Of a stretch of 45,460 nucleotides of DNA, positions 1 through 9,588 are shown piece after piece. The notes under the pieces are model-generated. The model was given only the letters and a program-made list of their open reading frames with translations. It did no database searches and was not told where the DNA came from. The DNA is taken from NCBI GenBank assembly GCA_038872535.1, contig JAVZJY010000007.1, positions 1 through 45,460 of the forward strand. Reading direction: 5' to 3'. The stretch's first letter is position 1, and each line of letters begins with the position of its first letter. The position numbers and the translations under genes were made by a program. This DNA is from JASEJA01 sp038872535 (GTDB lineage: Archaea; Thermoproteota; Bathyarchaeia; Bathyarchaeales; Bathycorpusculaceae).

Positions 1-127
1 ACGTTTGCAAATAGAAAGAGAGGAAAATCAAAGTTAACTTTCAATGAAATAAAACAATTTATTCTGCATATTTTTTTTAAAGCAACTTCTAAAATAAAAG
101 AAACATAAATGTGTGTACGATTTGTTT

Positions 128-2209
128 CTAATGGTTGACAAATTTTATAAGGGGCGCTGTTTGATTAAATGCTATATAGTCCAAGAAAACATCAGTTGCG
201 TTGGAAACATACATCCCCCTAAACTCAACTTGCGATGCAAACTCATCTAATTTAAATTGCAAGACAAAATCTTGCCATGTGTTTGCTTCTGAAAAATTAT
301 AACCTGTAACTATGCCTTTGGCTAAAATTTTACTATGTGAATAATCGAACACGTCTAAAGAGATTATGTACTCATCTGTAAGATTACCTATTTTAAGTCT
401 AAATCTAACTTCGTATTCGCCTGGGGGCACTTCAATGTATGGGCCGTACCAAAATGTTTCTCCAAATCCGCTGCTTGCTTTATGTAGTAGTATTTTTTTG
501 CTTGCCGCTGTTGAATCATTTATGACTGTAGCGTTAATAAAATAGAGCTCTTGCCAGTTTATCATTCTCGTATAAGGAGAATACAATGATAGATTACCTT
601 CATAGTCTCTTTTATAAAGCAGCAAACTGCCCGCTTGAGCCAAAAGTCCAAATTCTCCGCTTTCAATGTAGTCTTTAATTAACGCGTTAAAAGTTTTTTT
701 GGGTTCTCCATATTTAAAAATATATTCATCAGGAGCTGGGATTTGGTTACGGTACCAGAATGAGCAAATGTCAATCAAAATATAATCAATGCTGGTGGTG
801 TTCCAATATGCGTAGGAATATTTAGAATTGCATACATGTGGAAAATAATCATTTTGGGTCAGAATGCGGGGATTAGTGTTAATAGGTATCAACGAAATTA
901 TGTGATTTTTCATCTCATCAGTTTTGTTAGCTGTTAAAGGAACGTTTTGCATAATTATCTGGGTGGTAAACAATAAAGTGATTAACGTTGCCATTACCAT
1001 AACGAGTAACACGTGTGTTAATGTTTTCTTGTTTAGTGGAATTTGTCTATTTATTGTGGAAATTTTTCTGATTCCATAAACTGTTGCTACGAAAATGGTT
1101 GGTGTTAACTGAAAAGGATAATGGTACGCGATGTCAAAATAATATGGGTTAGAGGCGAACATTAACTCTAAAAGTGTAGGAAGGAAAAGTAAAATGTGTG
1201 GGATATCAAGAAATGCGAACATGCATAATGGCAAGAAAAGAGCGGTAAAAAAGATAAGTTTCTGTGAAGGAGGATTGGAAAGTTGGATGATGCTTTCTAA
1301 TGGATTGCTGATTATATGAGAAAAAACATTTAATGGGCCTCCTTTTCCAAATTCGCCATAAACATTCATGGTGTGATGAGAGTAACCATAATCCCAAAGA
1401 GATCCGTACCCGTCTAATCTTACAAAATAACTTACCATAAAAAAAGCCAAAAAAAGCCAAGCTATTCCAATAAGAATTGTGAATAGCGCTATAATTACGT
1501 TCTTGTTGATTCTCTTTTTGAGGAGTATTTTTATGTTACTAAAAAAGCCGTATAATCCAATGCCAATAGCAATTAGAGGCATGTCCTCTTTTATCATTAG
1601 CAATGCAATTAGAAAAATGAAGTATTTTCCCCACTTTTCATTTTTGTAGAAGTAGAGAGCCGAAAAACCAAAAAGTGGTATAAATGCTTCCGGGTGAAAA
1701 TCAAAAAGGTTTGCTCCGTGAAGTGGAGGATAAAGAAAATATAGCGCTGTGAAGGCAACGCTATGTTTCGGGCTTTCAAATTCCTTTTTTGCCAAAAAGT
1801 AAAGTGGGACTCCGCCTAAAGCTACAGCGATAGCTTGTAGTATAAGAAGTGTTGTGGGGCTTTGATAAATTGCATAGAACGGTAGACATAGGAAAAGTAT
1901 TGGCGAGAAGTGTACATGAAAATGGCTTCCTAATTCCAAGTTATTATAGAAAAGAGTATGAAAGTTGAGCGTTGTATACATGGACTGAGAGAAAATACCT
2001 AAATCCCATGCAGTTGCGTGAAAAGTGCAATACTTCATTAGTGATAAATAAGACATGATGGTTGCATAAAGAAATACAAAAACTGTAAGCACTATAGCAG
2101 GTCTGGTAAAGACAGAAGTTAAAAATAATCCACTGAAAACTTTTTTTAATTTTCTAATAATACCTATAAGTCTACTATCGTTAGTAGCTTCCTCATCATG
2201 TTCTTCCAA
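128..2209 (-). CDS. DUF2079 family polytopic membrane protein with C-terminal beta-sandwich-like domain
   Basis: A 693-residue protein with many hydrophobic segments over roughly residues 30-430 and a hydrophilic C-terminal part. After the first membrane segment it has the sequence TAWDLGIFSQ, which its divergent neighbour at 2430 shares and which is typical of DUF2079 proteins. That family resembles GT-C type membrane glycosyltransferases, where an Asp in the first outer loop is often catalytic; the enzymatic role here is inference. The last ~130 residues (containing WYGPYIEVPPGEYEVRF and several N-x-S/T sequons) look like an extracellular jelly-roll, carbohydrate-binding-like domain. The start is TTG inside a TTCCAATTGGAA palindrome; no better ATG lies in frame nearby. 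It is divergent from a paralogue and next to three glycosyltransferases, which suggests surface glycan assembly. Confidence 0.8.
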   Translation of the reverse strand: MEEHDEEATNDSRLIGIIRKLKKVFSGLFLTSVFTRPAIVLTVFVFLYATIMSYLSLMKYCTFHATAWDLGIFSQSMYTTLNFHTLFYNNLELGSHFHVHFSPILFLCLPFYAIYQSPTTLLILQAIAVALGGVPLYFLAKKEFESPKHSVAFTALYFLYPPLHGANLFDFHPEAFIPLFGFSALYFYKNEKWGKYFIFLIALLMIKEDMPLIAIGIGLYGFFSNIKILLKKRINKNVIIALFTILIGIAWLFLAFFMVSYFVRLDGYGSLWDYGYSHHTMNVYGEFGKGGPLNVFSHIISNPLESIIQLSNPPSQKLIFFTALFLPLCMFAFLDIPHILLFLPTLLELMFASNPYYFDIAYHYPFQLTPTIFVATVYGIRKISTINRQIPLNKKTLTHVLLVMVMATLITLLFTTQIIMQNVPLTANKTDEMKNHIISLIPINTNPRILTQNDYFPHVCNSKYSYAYWNTTSIDYILIDICSFWYRNQIPAPDEYIFKYGEPKKTFNALIKDYIESGEFGLLAQAGSLLLYKRDYEGNLSLYSPYTRMINWQELYFINATVINDSTAASKKILLHKASSGFGETFWYGPYIEVPPGEYEVRFRLKIGNLTDEYIISLDVFDYSHSKILAKGIVTGYNFSEANTWQDFVLQFKLDEFASQVEFRGMYVSNATDVFLDYIAFNQTAPLIKFVNH

Positions 2210-2429
2210 TTGGAACCCACTTTTTATCTTTTAAAATAATTGAATTATTTTTATACTTAATTTCTTAGTTCCTTCATAGCATCATTAGTATTACTATTTT
2301 GGCGAAGTAGCACTATATTTTTGACTTGCATTTATTCGCTTTGAAATATATAATTCTTATCGAAAAACAGATATCCCATTTACTATTCCTTATCAAAACA
2401 TAGTATGACGGTTTGATGATGGTGCAAAA
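2210..2429. promoter_or_regulatory. Divergent promoter region between two DUF2079 genes
   Basis: This AT-rich 220-base spacer separates two outward-facing paralogous membrane protein genes. It contains several TATA-like stretches, for example TATATAAT near 2346, and a GGTG ribosome site just before the ATG at 2430. No open reading frame or RNA gene is visible. Confidence 0.45.
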
Positions 2430-4406
2430 ATGTTTAATGTATTAAAAAGCGTTGAAATAAGTTTGCTTAAAGAGAATTTGGTGAAAGTTTTTAGAAGATT
2501 TTTTCCAGAAAATAAATTATTCATAATGGTTATGGGTTATACGGTGGTTTTGAGCATAATATGTATGTTGAAGCATTGGTTTTTTCTTTCAACTGCTTGG
2601 GACTTGGGCATATTTAATCAAAGTTTCTGGTCAACTATTCATGGGCGATTCTTCTACTATACTGTAGAACCATGGTTCGGCGACAACTTCTTTGCAATGC
2701 ATTTCTCACCAATACTTATTTTTCTCGTTCCTTTCTATGCAATTTATCCTCAACCTGAAACATTGCTTGTTCTACAAAGTTTAATTATTGCAATGGGCGT
2801 AGTGCCCCTTTATCACCTTGCCAAGGAAGTGATAAACCATTCTTTTGCTTTAAAGCTAAGTCTAGTTTATATTATTAATCCAACAATTATAGGAGCAAAC
2901 CTCTTTGACTTTCACGTTGAAATATTTTTGCCGATAACGTTAATCAGTCTCATGTACTTTCTACATAAAAGAAATTTCAAATTCTATACCCTTTTCTTAT
3001 TTCTTTCACTTTCTACACTTGAATTTACTGCTTTTCTAACATTATTAATCATAATTTACGAGTTAGTTATAAACTGGAGAAGAAAGGACGAGGTTAAACG
3101 ACTTGTTCCTTTCACTGTTTTAACGTTAATTGCGTCGGTTGTCTGGCTGTTTACAGCTTTCTTAGTGAGTTACAGTTTAAGAGTGCCAGAAACAAAAGAG
3201 CAGTCGATTTTAGCGCCAATAATAATGGAGTTGTTTCAAAACCCTGGAAATTTGTTTTTTAGAATTACTGAGAATATATTTCCTAAACTTTGGTACATCT
3301 TAATGATGTTGTGGCCTTTTCTCTTCACTCCTTTACTTTCGCCTCGTGTCACCTTAGTTGCACCTTGGTTCTTTGTAGCGTTTGCCCTGAATTACGGTCC
3401 TTACTATGCTATTGGATATCAATATGCTTTGGTGGTCATACCCTTCTTTGCGGTTGCCTCTATTTATGGAACTAAACGACTTCTTTCCTACATTGGTGCG
3501 ATTAACTGGGGGAAAATTTCCAAACTCTTGATAGTTTCTGCATTAACCTTTGCAATATGGGCAATTGCTACCTTTCAATTTTCACTACCATATTTTGATG
3601 AAGACTATGCCCAAAGGGTAAATCGTGTAATTAGTTATTTGCCAGGAAATGCTTCGGTCTTAACAATTAACAGTTTTCATCCTCATGTTTCTTCTAGGTG
3701 GGAGGCATGGGTTTTACCTTTAACTTATAATGAACCTTATGAAGGATACTACACAGGGATTTCCGATGTATGGAAAAACTATGCTCCTAATTTTCTTAGA
3801 ACTAAAGAGCCTGACTTTATTCTATGGGATATAAATAAAAGAGGAATTGAGGCTTATAACTTAAATTTAACAATACATGAACTGCTTTCTAGAGTGCACT
3901 ATGGAGTTTACGTTTTTCTGGATGGAATAATACTTCTCAAAAAAGGATACGTGGATACACCACTTATCTATGAGATGGTTAATTGCACATATACCTATGC
4001 GAACCTCACCATCTATCCCCCTTGCCAGACAATAAGCGATCCCTCATCAAGAAGTGGAACAGTTTTGTTTTACAATGGCACAGAAAACCAAACTTTTTTG
4101 GAGACAACTATGCTTTTTTTGCCAAAAGGAAATTATTCGATTAAAATGAGAATAAAAACTTCGGGAATAACAAATGAAACATCAAATATTTTCATGCTTC
4201 AAGTCAATACGGGAAATGAGTATTTAAATTTTACAGTTTTTGCTTCTGATGTACAAGAGAATGTATGGGAAGAAGTTAACTTGGATTTTGAAGTGAAAAA
4301 CACCCTAGCATGTGTAAGTTTAAACGGAACATCGCTCAGCACTAACATAATGCTTTACATAGACTATATCAATATCCAAGCTGTCACCAAAAATGAGGGA
4401 GAATGA
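2430..4406 (+). CDS. DUF2079 family polytopic membrane protein (paralogue)
   Basis: A 658-residue paralogue of the divergent gene ending at 128. It shares the STAWDLGIFNQSFWSTIHG motif after the first membrane segment, the HFSPILIFLVPFYAIYPQPE stretch, and a run of transmembrane helices to about residue 390. The C-terminal ~250 residues are hydrophilic, rich in N-x-S/T sequons, and end in a beta-rich segment comparable to the paralogue's jelly-roll-like tail. A GGTG ribosome site six bases upstream supports the ATG. One base separates its stop from the start of the first GT4 gene, so the two are probably co-transcribed. A role as a GT-C-like lipid-linked sugar transferase acting outside the membrane is inferred from family resemblance and context. 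Confidence 0.8.
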   Translation: MFNVLKSVEISLLKENLVKVFRRFFPENKLFIMVMGYTVVLSIICMLKHWFFLSTAWDLGIFNQSFWSTIHGRFFYYTVEPWFGDNFFAMHFSPILIFLVPFYAIYPQPETLLVLQSLIIAMGVVPLYHLAKEVINHSFALKLSLVYIINPTIIGANLFDFHVEIFLPITLISLMYFLHKRNFKFYTLFLFLSLSTLEFTAFLTLLIIIYELVINWRRKDEVKRLVPFTVLTLIASVVWLFTAFLVSYSLRVPETKEQSILAPIIMELFQNPGNLFFRITENIFPKLWYILMMLWPFLFTPLLSPRVTLVAPWFFVAFALNYGPYYAIGYQYALVVIPFFAVASIYGTKRLLSYIGAINWGKISKLLIVSALTFAIWAIATFQFSLPYFDEDYAQRVNRVISYLPGNASVLTINSFHPHVSSRWEAWVLPLTYNEPYEGYYTGISDVWKNYAPNFLRTKEPDFILWDINKRGIEAYNLNLTIHELLSRVHYGVYVFLDGIILLKKGYVDTPLIYEMVNCTYTYANLTIYPPCQTISDPSSRSGTVLFYNGTENQTFLETTMLFLPKGNYSIKMRIKTSGITNETSNIFMLQVNTGNEYLNFTVFASDVQENVWEEVNLDFEVKNTLACVSLNGTSLSTNIMLYIDYINIQAVTKNEGE

Positions 4407-4407
4407 G

Positions 4408-5457
4408 ATGGATGTTGCTCTTGCAACTCCCATAAGCCTTCGAAGTTTCGGCGGAGCAGAACGGAAAATATTAGAAGCAGCAAAGCTTTTAACAGAAAAA
4501 GGAAACAATGTGCGCATATACGCTCTTCCTTTTACACACTCTTATGGTTCAAAATTAGAGATAAATGATTTGTTTAAAGAACTTGACGTTGAATATTACG
4601 AAGGAAAGGATGCTACTATTAAAGCTGACACAACCTATGTTGTTTATGCACCAATCGTATGGCGCAAGTTCAAATTTTTATGTCCAACAATAGCCGGACT
4701 TCATTCACCACTACTTTTTCCCTCAAAAGAGGGGTTCAAAACATTTTCCAATCCTTTATTAGTTGGAAAATATTATCGCTCACCAGTATACGCCCTTTCC
4801 TTTTGGTTTTCTTTTGTGTTAAAAAATTGGGATCTTTCAGCTTTTGAGGCTGTGCGTATTTTAACTCCATACTTTAATGTAAAGCATAAACGTGTGTTTT
4901 GTATTCCCGACTGGGTGAATTCTGAAATTTTTAAACCTAGAAGCAAGCAAAAAAGTGAAAACTTTATTGTATTTTTTGCTGGAAGACATCACTGGGAGAA
5001 GGGATTCGACATTTTCCTTCAAGTTGCTTCTTTCTTGAATAAAAAAAGCTATAACATCAAGTTTGTATGCACTGGAAGAGGCTTTGGACAGGTTGAGGGT
5101 AAAGGCTTTTTAGTTGACAAAGACTTAGCCGAAGCATATTCGGAAGCCCACCTTGTTCTTTATCCCTCCAGAATGGATACTGTTGGAGGAGTGATAATGG
5201 AAGCGTCTGCTTGTGGCACTCCAGTAGCGACTACTCCTATTCCTGCGCATTTGCTTAACCTTCCCTTATTTTATGCTACAACTGTTAAAGAATTTGTTGA
5301 CGTTGTCATTAAAGTGTATAATCTGTATTTCAATGAAAGAGAAAAATATTACAGACTTACCCATAAGCTTCATGAAAAGGCAATGTATTATAGTACTGAC
5401 AAAATTTTCCCAAAATTTGAGTCTATGTTAAAAAGTGTAAGTGAAAAAAATGAATAA
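4408..5457 (+). CDS. Glycosyltransferase family 4 protein (first of three)
   Basis: A ~349-residue GT-B fold glycosyltransferase. The N-terminal half carries a Gly-rich loop (SFGGAERKI) and the C-terminal half has the donor-binding region FFAGRHHWEKGFDIF followed by MDTVGGVIMEASACGTPVA. The usual E-x7-E motif reads D-x7-E here. GAGGGAG six bases before the ATG at 4408 and the upstream gene's stop one base before it favour this start over the in-frame ATG at 4393. It overlaps the next glycosyltransferase by 8 bases. It probably transfers an activated sugar to a lipid or glycan acceptor on the cytoplasmic side; the substrate cannot be read from the sequence. Confidence 0.85.
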   Translation: MDVALATPISLRSFGGAERKILEAAKLLTEKGNNVRIYALPFTHSYGSKLEINDLFKELDVEYYEGKDATIKADTTYVVYAPIVWRKFKFLCPTIAGLHSPLLFPSKEGFKTFSNPLLVGKYYRSPVYALSFWFSFVLKNWDLSAFEAVRILTPYFNVKHKRVFCIPDWVNSEIFKPRSKQKSENFIVFFAGRHHWEKGFDIFLQVASFLNKKSYNIKFVCTGRGFGQVEGKGFLVDKDLAEAYSEAHLVLYPSRMDTVGGVIMEASACGTPVATTPIPAHLLNLPLFYATTVKEFVDVVIKVYNLYFNEREKYYRLTHKLHEKAMYYSTDKIFPKFESMLKSVSEKNE

Positions 5458-6634
5458 AAACCTACATATATGTGCAATAACCACATGGCCTCCATATCGA
5501 GACGGAATAGCACTTTACTCCGCAAGATTATACGAAAAGATAGCAGAACTTGCACACATTGAAGTTATGGCAAATAAGACCGAGGCTTCTGTTTCAAATA
5601 TCTATAACGACGGTATTGTTGTTCATAGAATTTGGAGCAGAAACAACATCTTCAGTTTATTGCGAACGTTCAAACAAACTTTAAAATGCGATGCTCATTT
5701 AATACACATACACTATGGGTGGCTTCTGTACGGATATTTTTCAACTTTGTTTATTCCCTTCTTTTTATTGGCAGTACGTCTAACAAAAAGACCAATTATT
5801 TTAACTTTACATACAGTTATCCAAAGGGACGCAAAAATTTACAATAATAATATTCTGAACGTGACGGCTAACTTTGTCATTTTCACTTTAACAAAACTAT
5901 TGACTAAATTTTCATGTAAGGTTATTGTGCATAACGAATTGATGAAAAAAGTTCTTGAAGAAAACTATAAATGTGAAAGTGAGAAAGTGGTCATAATCCC
6001 TCATGGAGTTGTCAAGGCGGATACAAGCTATTACAGTAAAAATGTTTCCAATGGCAATTTGACATTTCTTTCTCTGGGCTTTTTAAGAGAAGAGAAAAAA
6101 CTTGAACAAGTAATTCAAGGATTTTACGAATTTTCAAAAGAAAATGCTGACGCAGAACTTCTCCTAGTAGGCGAACGGCATCCCCACGATACTGGCAACT
6201 ATGCAGAGAAATTAATGAAACTTATCAGCGAGTTAAAATTGGAAGATAAAGTACACCTGGTAAATTTTGTATCAGACAAAACGCTGGATCAACTAATTTA
6301 TGGTTGTGACCTCATAATTCTTGTTTCAACTAAGAATTACTTTATAGAAGCCAGTGGCGCTCTCGCTCGTATGGCTGACTTTGGGAAACCTATCATATGC
6401 AGTAAGGTTCCTAAATTCCAGGGAGAATTAAGGGATGGGTATGATTGTTTCATGTTTCCTCCAGGAAATGTTGATGCTCTTGTGAAAACAATAAAAATAT
6501 TAGTTAATAATCGAGAATTAAAGGAAAAACTTGCTTCAAATCTGAAAAGAAATTTCGGCAAAAGATATTGGGCTGACGTGGCCGAGTTGCATCTGAAATG
6601 TTATTGTTCTTTGCTTAGAACAAATTTAAAATAA
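5450..6634 (+). CDS. Glycosyltransferase family 4 protein (second of three)
   Basis: A ~394-residue GT4-like protein. Visible features are the N-terminal acceptor domain with AITTWPPYRDGIALYSARL, the inter-domain VVIIPHGV strand, the donor-domain opening SLGFLREEKKLEQVIQGF, and SGALARMADFGKPIICSKVP near the C terminus. In the last region the second Glu of the canonical E-x7-E motif appears to be absent, so donor binding may differ from that of textbook GT4 enzymes. The ATG at 5450 lies inside the last codons of the preceding gene, consistent with translational coupling. It probably acts in the same glycan pathway as its neighbours. Confidence 0.83.
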   Translation: MNKNLHICAITTWPPYRDGIALYSARLYEKIAELAHIEVMANKTEASVSNIYNDGIVVHRIWSRNNIFSLLRTFKQTLKCDAHLIHIHYGWLLYGYFSTLFIPFFLLAVRLTKRPIILTLHTVIQRDAKIYNNNILNVTANFVIFTLTKLLTKFSCKVIVHNELMKKVLEENYKCESEKVVIIPHGVVKADTSYYSKNVSNGNLTFLSLGFLREEKKLEQVIQGFYEFSKENADAELLLVGERHPHDTGNYAEKLMKLISELKLEDKVHLVNFVSDKTLDQLIYGCDLIILVSTKNYFIEASGALARMADFGKPIICSKVPKFQGELRDGYDCFMFPPGNVDALVKTIKILVNNRELKEKLASNLKRNFGKRYWADVAELHLKCYCSLLRTNLK

Positions 6635-6699
6635 GATAGTAGATTAAATAGCTTATTAACCTTATAAGGTAGGCGTCCAACCATCTGTTGGAGTTAAAT

Positions 6700-7785
6700 A
6701 TGGAATCTAATGTCGCTATAGTAAGTGATCCCCTACTAAGCGAGTTTGGACCCACGCGACCACCACTCTTAATTGCTGAAGAACTTGTAAAAAGGAATTT
6801 TCGAGTGAAAATTGTCTCCACGAAAGTTACGGAAGACGTTAAAAATTTGCTCCAATCAAAAGGTATATCAGTTTTTAGCCTTACAGGAGGAAAAGGTTCA
6901 AAAAATGAATCTTTGAATTGGTTTAAATCATGGGTTATGGAGGTTTCTTTTTTTAGGAATTCGAGAAAAATTCCTAAACTTAAAGGTGTCGCACTTAATT
7001 TTTCAAACACTATTATTGTTCCCTCTAAGTGTTGGTATGCTCAGGGTCCACCTACTGTTACGCTCAAGAATATTAAAGGAGCACTTGCTACACATTATAA
7101 ACTAGTCTATAATTTGAGCTCTAAATGTTTGGAGTTTTTAGACAAAAGAGGTATGAAAAAATTTGCTGAAAATTCCGAAATAGTGGTGGCAAACTCCAAT
7201 TATTTGAGAGATGTTTATCATTCGTTTGGTGTTAAAGTATCTAAAGTGATATACCCTCCATTAGATTGTCAGCTATTTCGTTCAAAAAGGTCAAATTTCC
7301 ATTCTGATTACATATTAACTTATTTTGGTAAAGAAATGAAACTTACTATAATCAAGAAGTTGGCAGATTTTGGAATCGACATAGTGGTTTTTGGTGGGAA
7401 ATTTTCTGCCGCCCCAAAATGGCTGATAAAACATCCGAAAATTCGCTTTCTTGGGCGAATAAGTAATGAAAAACTTGTTTATTTATATTCAAACGCCCTC
7501 TTCACCGTATATCCCTTTCTAGATGAACCATTTGGGTATATCCCGATTGAAAGTATGGCATGCGGGACTCCGGTTCTAACATTTAATAAGCAAGGACCAA
7601 GCGAAACTGTGCAGAATGAAATCACGGGGTGGCTTGCTAAAACAGACGAGGAGATGATAAATTTGGCTCTTTACATATGGAACAATGGTTATTCATCTTT
7701 GATGCGAAAGGAGTGCGAGAGAAGAGCGCGCCTTTTTGATAAAAAGAGAATTGTAGATGAATGGATGCATCTTTTAAGAAGTTAA
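6700..7785 (+). CDS. Glycosyltransferase family 4 protein (third of three)
   Basis: A ~361-residue GT4 protein with a canonical E-x7-E motif (EPFGYIPIE, followed by SMACGTPVLTF), an N-terminal GPTRPPLLIAEEL acceptor-side loop and a KVIYPPLD linker strand. The ATG at 6700 has GGAG six bases upstream, better than the in-frame TTG at 6688. A 65-base spacer containing a TTATAAGG box separates it from the previous glycosyltransferase, so it may have its own promoter while still belonging to the cluster. Confidence 0.85.
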   Translation: MESNVAIVSDPLLSEFGPTRPPLLIAEELVKRNFRVKIVSTKVTEDVKNLLQSKGISVFSLTGGKGSKNESLNWFKSWVMEVSFFRNSRKIPKLKGVALNFSNTIIVPSKCWYAQGPPTVTLKNIKGALATHYKLVYNLSSKCLEFLDKRGMKKFAENSEIVVANSNYLRDVYHSFGVKVSKVIYPPLDCQLFRSKRSNFHSDYILTYFGKEMKLTIIKKLADFGIDIVVFGGKFSAAPKWLIKHPKIRFLGRISNEKLVYLYSNALFTVYPFLDEPFGYIPIESMACGTPVLTFNKQGPSETVQNEITGWLAKTDEEMINLALYIWNNGYSSLMRKECERRARLFDKKRIVDEWMHLLRS

Positions 7786-7830
7786 GGCAAAGAAATAGAT
7801 TTTACTTACTACCACATCTTTTAAAGTGTA

Positions 7831-9036
7831 ATGTCCCAATCAAAAATCTTCATTCAAAAAATATTCCGCGAATATTACGAGGAGAGCTCTTTATTTCTTA
7901 AGGCTCCTCCTGAAATTGGAAAACGTGAATTTGGGTTCAACCTTTTCGAGGAGGGCATGTTACGCCATAGAAAATTTGGAAATAGCGATGAGCTGGAAAC
8001 ATTTTTGAGAAATTTTGCACCATCCGACGCTTACTATTCTTGTGCTTATTATGAAGATCCAAAAGCTGAAATGGAAAAGAAGGGTTGGTTAGGTGCTGAC
8101 TTAATTTTTGATATTGATGCTGATCACATAACCACTTCTTGCAGAAAGGTTCATGATAACTGGGTTTGTGGTGGTTGTGGGTTTGCTGGGAAGGGGGTTG
8201 AGCCAGAAAGGTGTCCAATTTGTGGTGGTGAAAAGTTTGAGGTGAGTACGTGGCCTTGTGAAAATTGTTTGGCTTCTGCGAGGGCGGAGACTATTAAGCT
8301 TTTGGATATGTTAGTGCAAGACTTTGGTTTTTCTGAAAAAGAGATTCATTTGTTTTTTTCTGGTCACCGAGGTTATCACATTCATATTGAGAGCGAAACT
8401 GTCAGGGGTTTGGATTCTGTTGCGCGGAAAGAAATTGTTGACTATGTTTGTGGTTTAGGGTTTGATGTTTTCCCTAAAGGTCTCAACGAGACTATGTCTT
8501 TAAATAGTCTTGGACGGGATGGGCGAATTGCCAGAGGCATTTATGAGTTTATTCTTAATTCTAAACATGAGGATTATGAGAATTTAGGGATAAAAAGAAA
8601 TATTGCCGACATTATAATAAGGAATAAAGATGCGATTTTAAAAAGATTGAACGTTATTGGTTGGTGGCGTGCTGTTAAAGGTGTTGGTTTTGAAACTTGG
8701 AGGAAAATTGCTGAATTTTGTTTTAAGTCTCAATCTGTTCAAATTGATACAGTTGTTACGACGGACATTCACCGTTTGATTAGGTTAGTTAACACATTAC
8801 ACGGCAAAACAGGCCTAAAAAAGGTTGAGTTGTCACTTTCGGAACTTCAAGATTTTGATCCTTTCAAGAGGGCAGTAGCCTTTAAAAAGGGGTTTGTAAC
8901 TGTTTTTGTTTCTGATGCGCCAGAGTTTAGACTTGGTGATGAATTTTTTGGTCCATACAAAAATCAGAAGGTTGAATTGCCTATGGCCGCGGCTATGTTG
9001 CTTATTTGTAAGGGTAGGGCGGAGGTTGTAGAATAA
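7831..9036 (+). CDS. priS: DNA primase small (catalytic) subunit PriS
   Basis: A 401-residue archaeo-eukaryotic primase catalytic subunit that makes RNA/DNA primers together with PriL. The metal-binding DIDAD is at residues 94-98 and the SGHRGYHIH catalytic strand at about 177-185. Between them are three Cys pairs (C113/C116, C128/C131, C143/C146) suited to zinc binding. A third acidic residue probably lies in the region after IDTVVTTDIHRL. The length matches the family. The stop abuts the ATG of gins51, a replication pairing that makes functional sense. PriL is not in this window. Confidence 0.95.
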   Translation: MSQSKIFIQKIFREYYEESSLFLKAPPEIGKREFGFNLFEEGMLRHRKFGNSDELETFLRNFAPSDAYYSCAYYEDPKAEMEKKGWLGADLIFDIDADHITTSCRKVHDNWVCGGCGFAGKGVEPERCPICGGEKFEVSTWPCENCLASARAETIKLLDMLVQDFGFSEKEIHLFFSGHRGYHIHIESETVRGLDSVARKEIVDYVCGLGFDVFPKGLNETMSLNSLGRDGRIARGIYEFILNSKHEDYENLGIKRNIADIIIRNKDAILKRLNVIGWWRAVKGVGFETWRKIAEFCFKSQSVQIDTVVTTDIHRLIRLVNTLHGKTGLKKVELSLSELQDFDPFKRAVAFKKGFVTVFVSDAPEFRLGDEFFGPYKNQKVELPMAAAMLLICKGRAEVVE

Positions 9037-9588
9037 ATGTATAGTGAGTTATATGAAGTTTGGAAAAAGGAAATGGAAAATGTTGAACTTGTAAGGCTTC
9101 CTGACAATTTTTACTCGAGAGTTGCTGAATATTTAAAGATGGTTAGAGAAGAAAGTCGGATGCTTGATAAAAGAACGGTGAAGGCGAATCTTCTTAAAAA
9201 AGAGTGGCATAATGTTAAGCGCATGCTTCATGAATTGACTCGGGCACGTTACAAAAAGTTGGTTAAAAAATTGACCAAGGGTGAAAAAATACCATTAGAC
9301 ACTTTGACGATGGAGGAAAGAAAAGTTTTTACAGGTGCTTCACCCTTCGCAGAGGCGTATCTCAACTTTGCTAAAAGCCTTATTCAAGGACAATTTTTGA
9401 AAGTTGCGATGGAAAAGGAGCATAAGGTTGTTGTTTTACGTTTTCTCAAGGATGTTCCAGCAATTATCGGTTCAGACATGAAAACCTATGGGCCATTCAA
9501 AAGCGAAGATGTTGCATCCTTACCTGCTGAGAATGCCAAAATATTGATTAAGCAAGGTTTAGCAGAGAAAGTTGAAGCATCTTTTTAA
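9037..9588 (+). CDS. gins51: GINS complex subunit, Gins51 (Sld5/Psf1) type
   Basis: A 183-residue protein with a helical A domain (about residues 1-120) and a short beta-rich B domain at the C terminus (KVVVLRFLKDVPAIIGSDMKTYGPF, then LPAENAKILIKQGLAEKV). This A-then-B order marks the Gins51 type; the Gins23 gene in this window has the reverse order. GINS bridges MCM and other replisome proteins in the CMG-like helicase. It starts immediately after the priS stop, so the two are surely co-transcribed. It overlaps the convergent archaeosortase gene by 41 bases at the 3' end. Confidence 0.9.
   Translation: MYSELYEVWKKEMENVELVRLPDNFYSRVAEYLKMVREESRMLDKRTVKANLLKKEWHNVKRMLHELTRARYKKLVKKLTKGEKIPLDTLTMEERKVFTGASPFAEAYLNFAKSLIQGQFLKVAMEKEHKVVVLRFLKDVPAIIGSDMKTYGPFKSEDVASLPAENAKILIKQGLAEKVEASF

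Noticed and set aside
1..127. T8 run near position 70 as a terminator
   Set aside because: It might end a plus-strand gene lying left of the window, but no such gene is visible here.
2204..2215. Palindrome TTCCAATTGGAA at the start of the first DUF2079 gene
   Set aside because: Short and self-complementary sequences of this size are expected by chance in AT-rich DNA. It includes the start codon and has no second copy in the promoter region.
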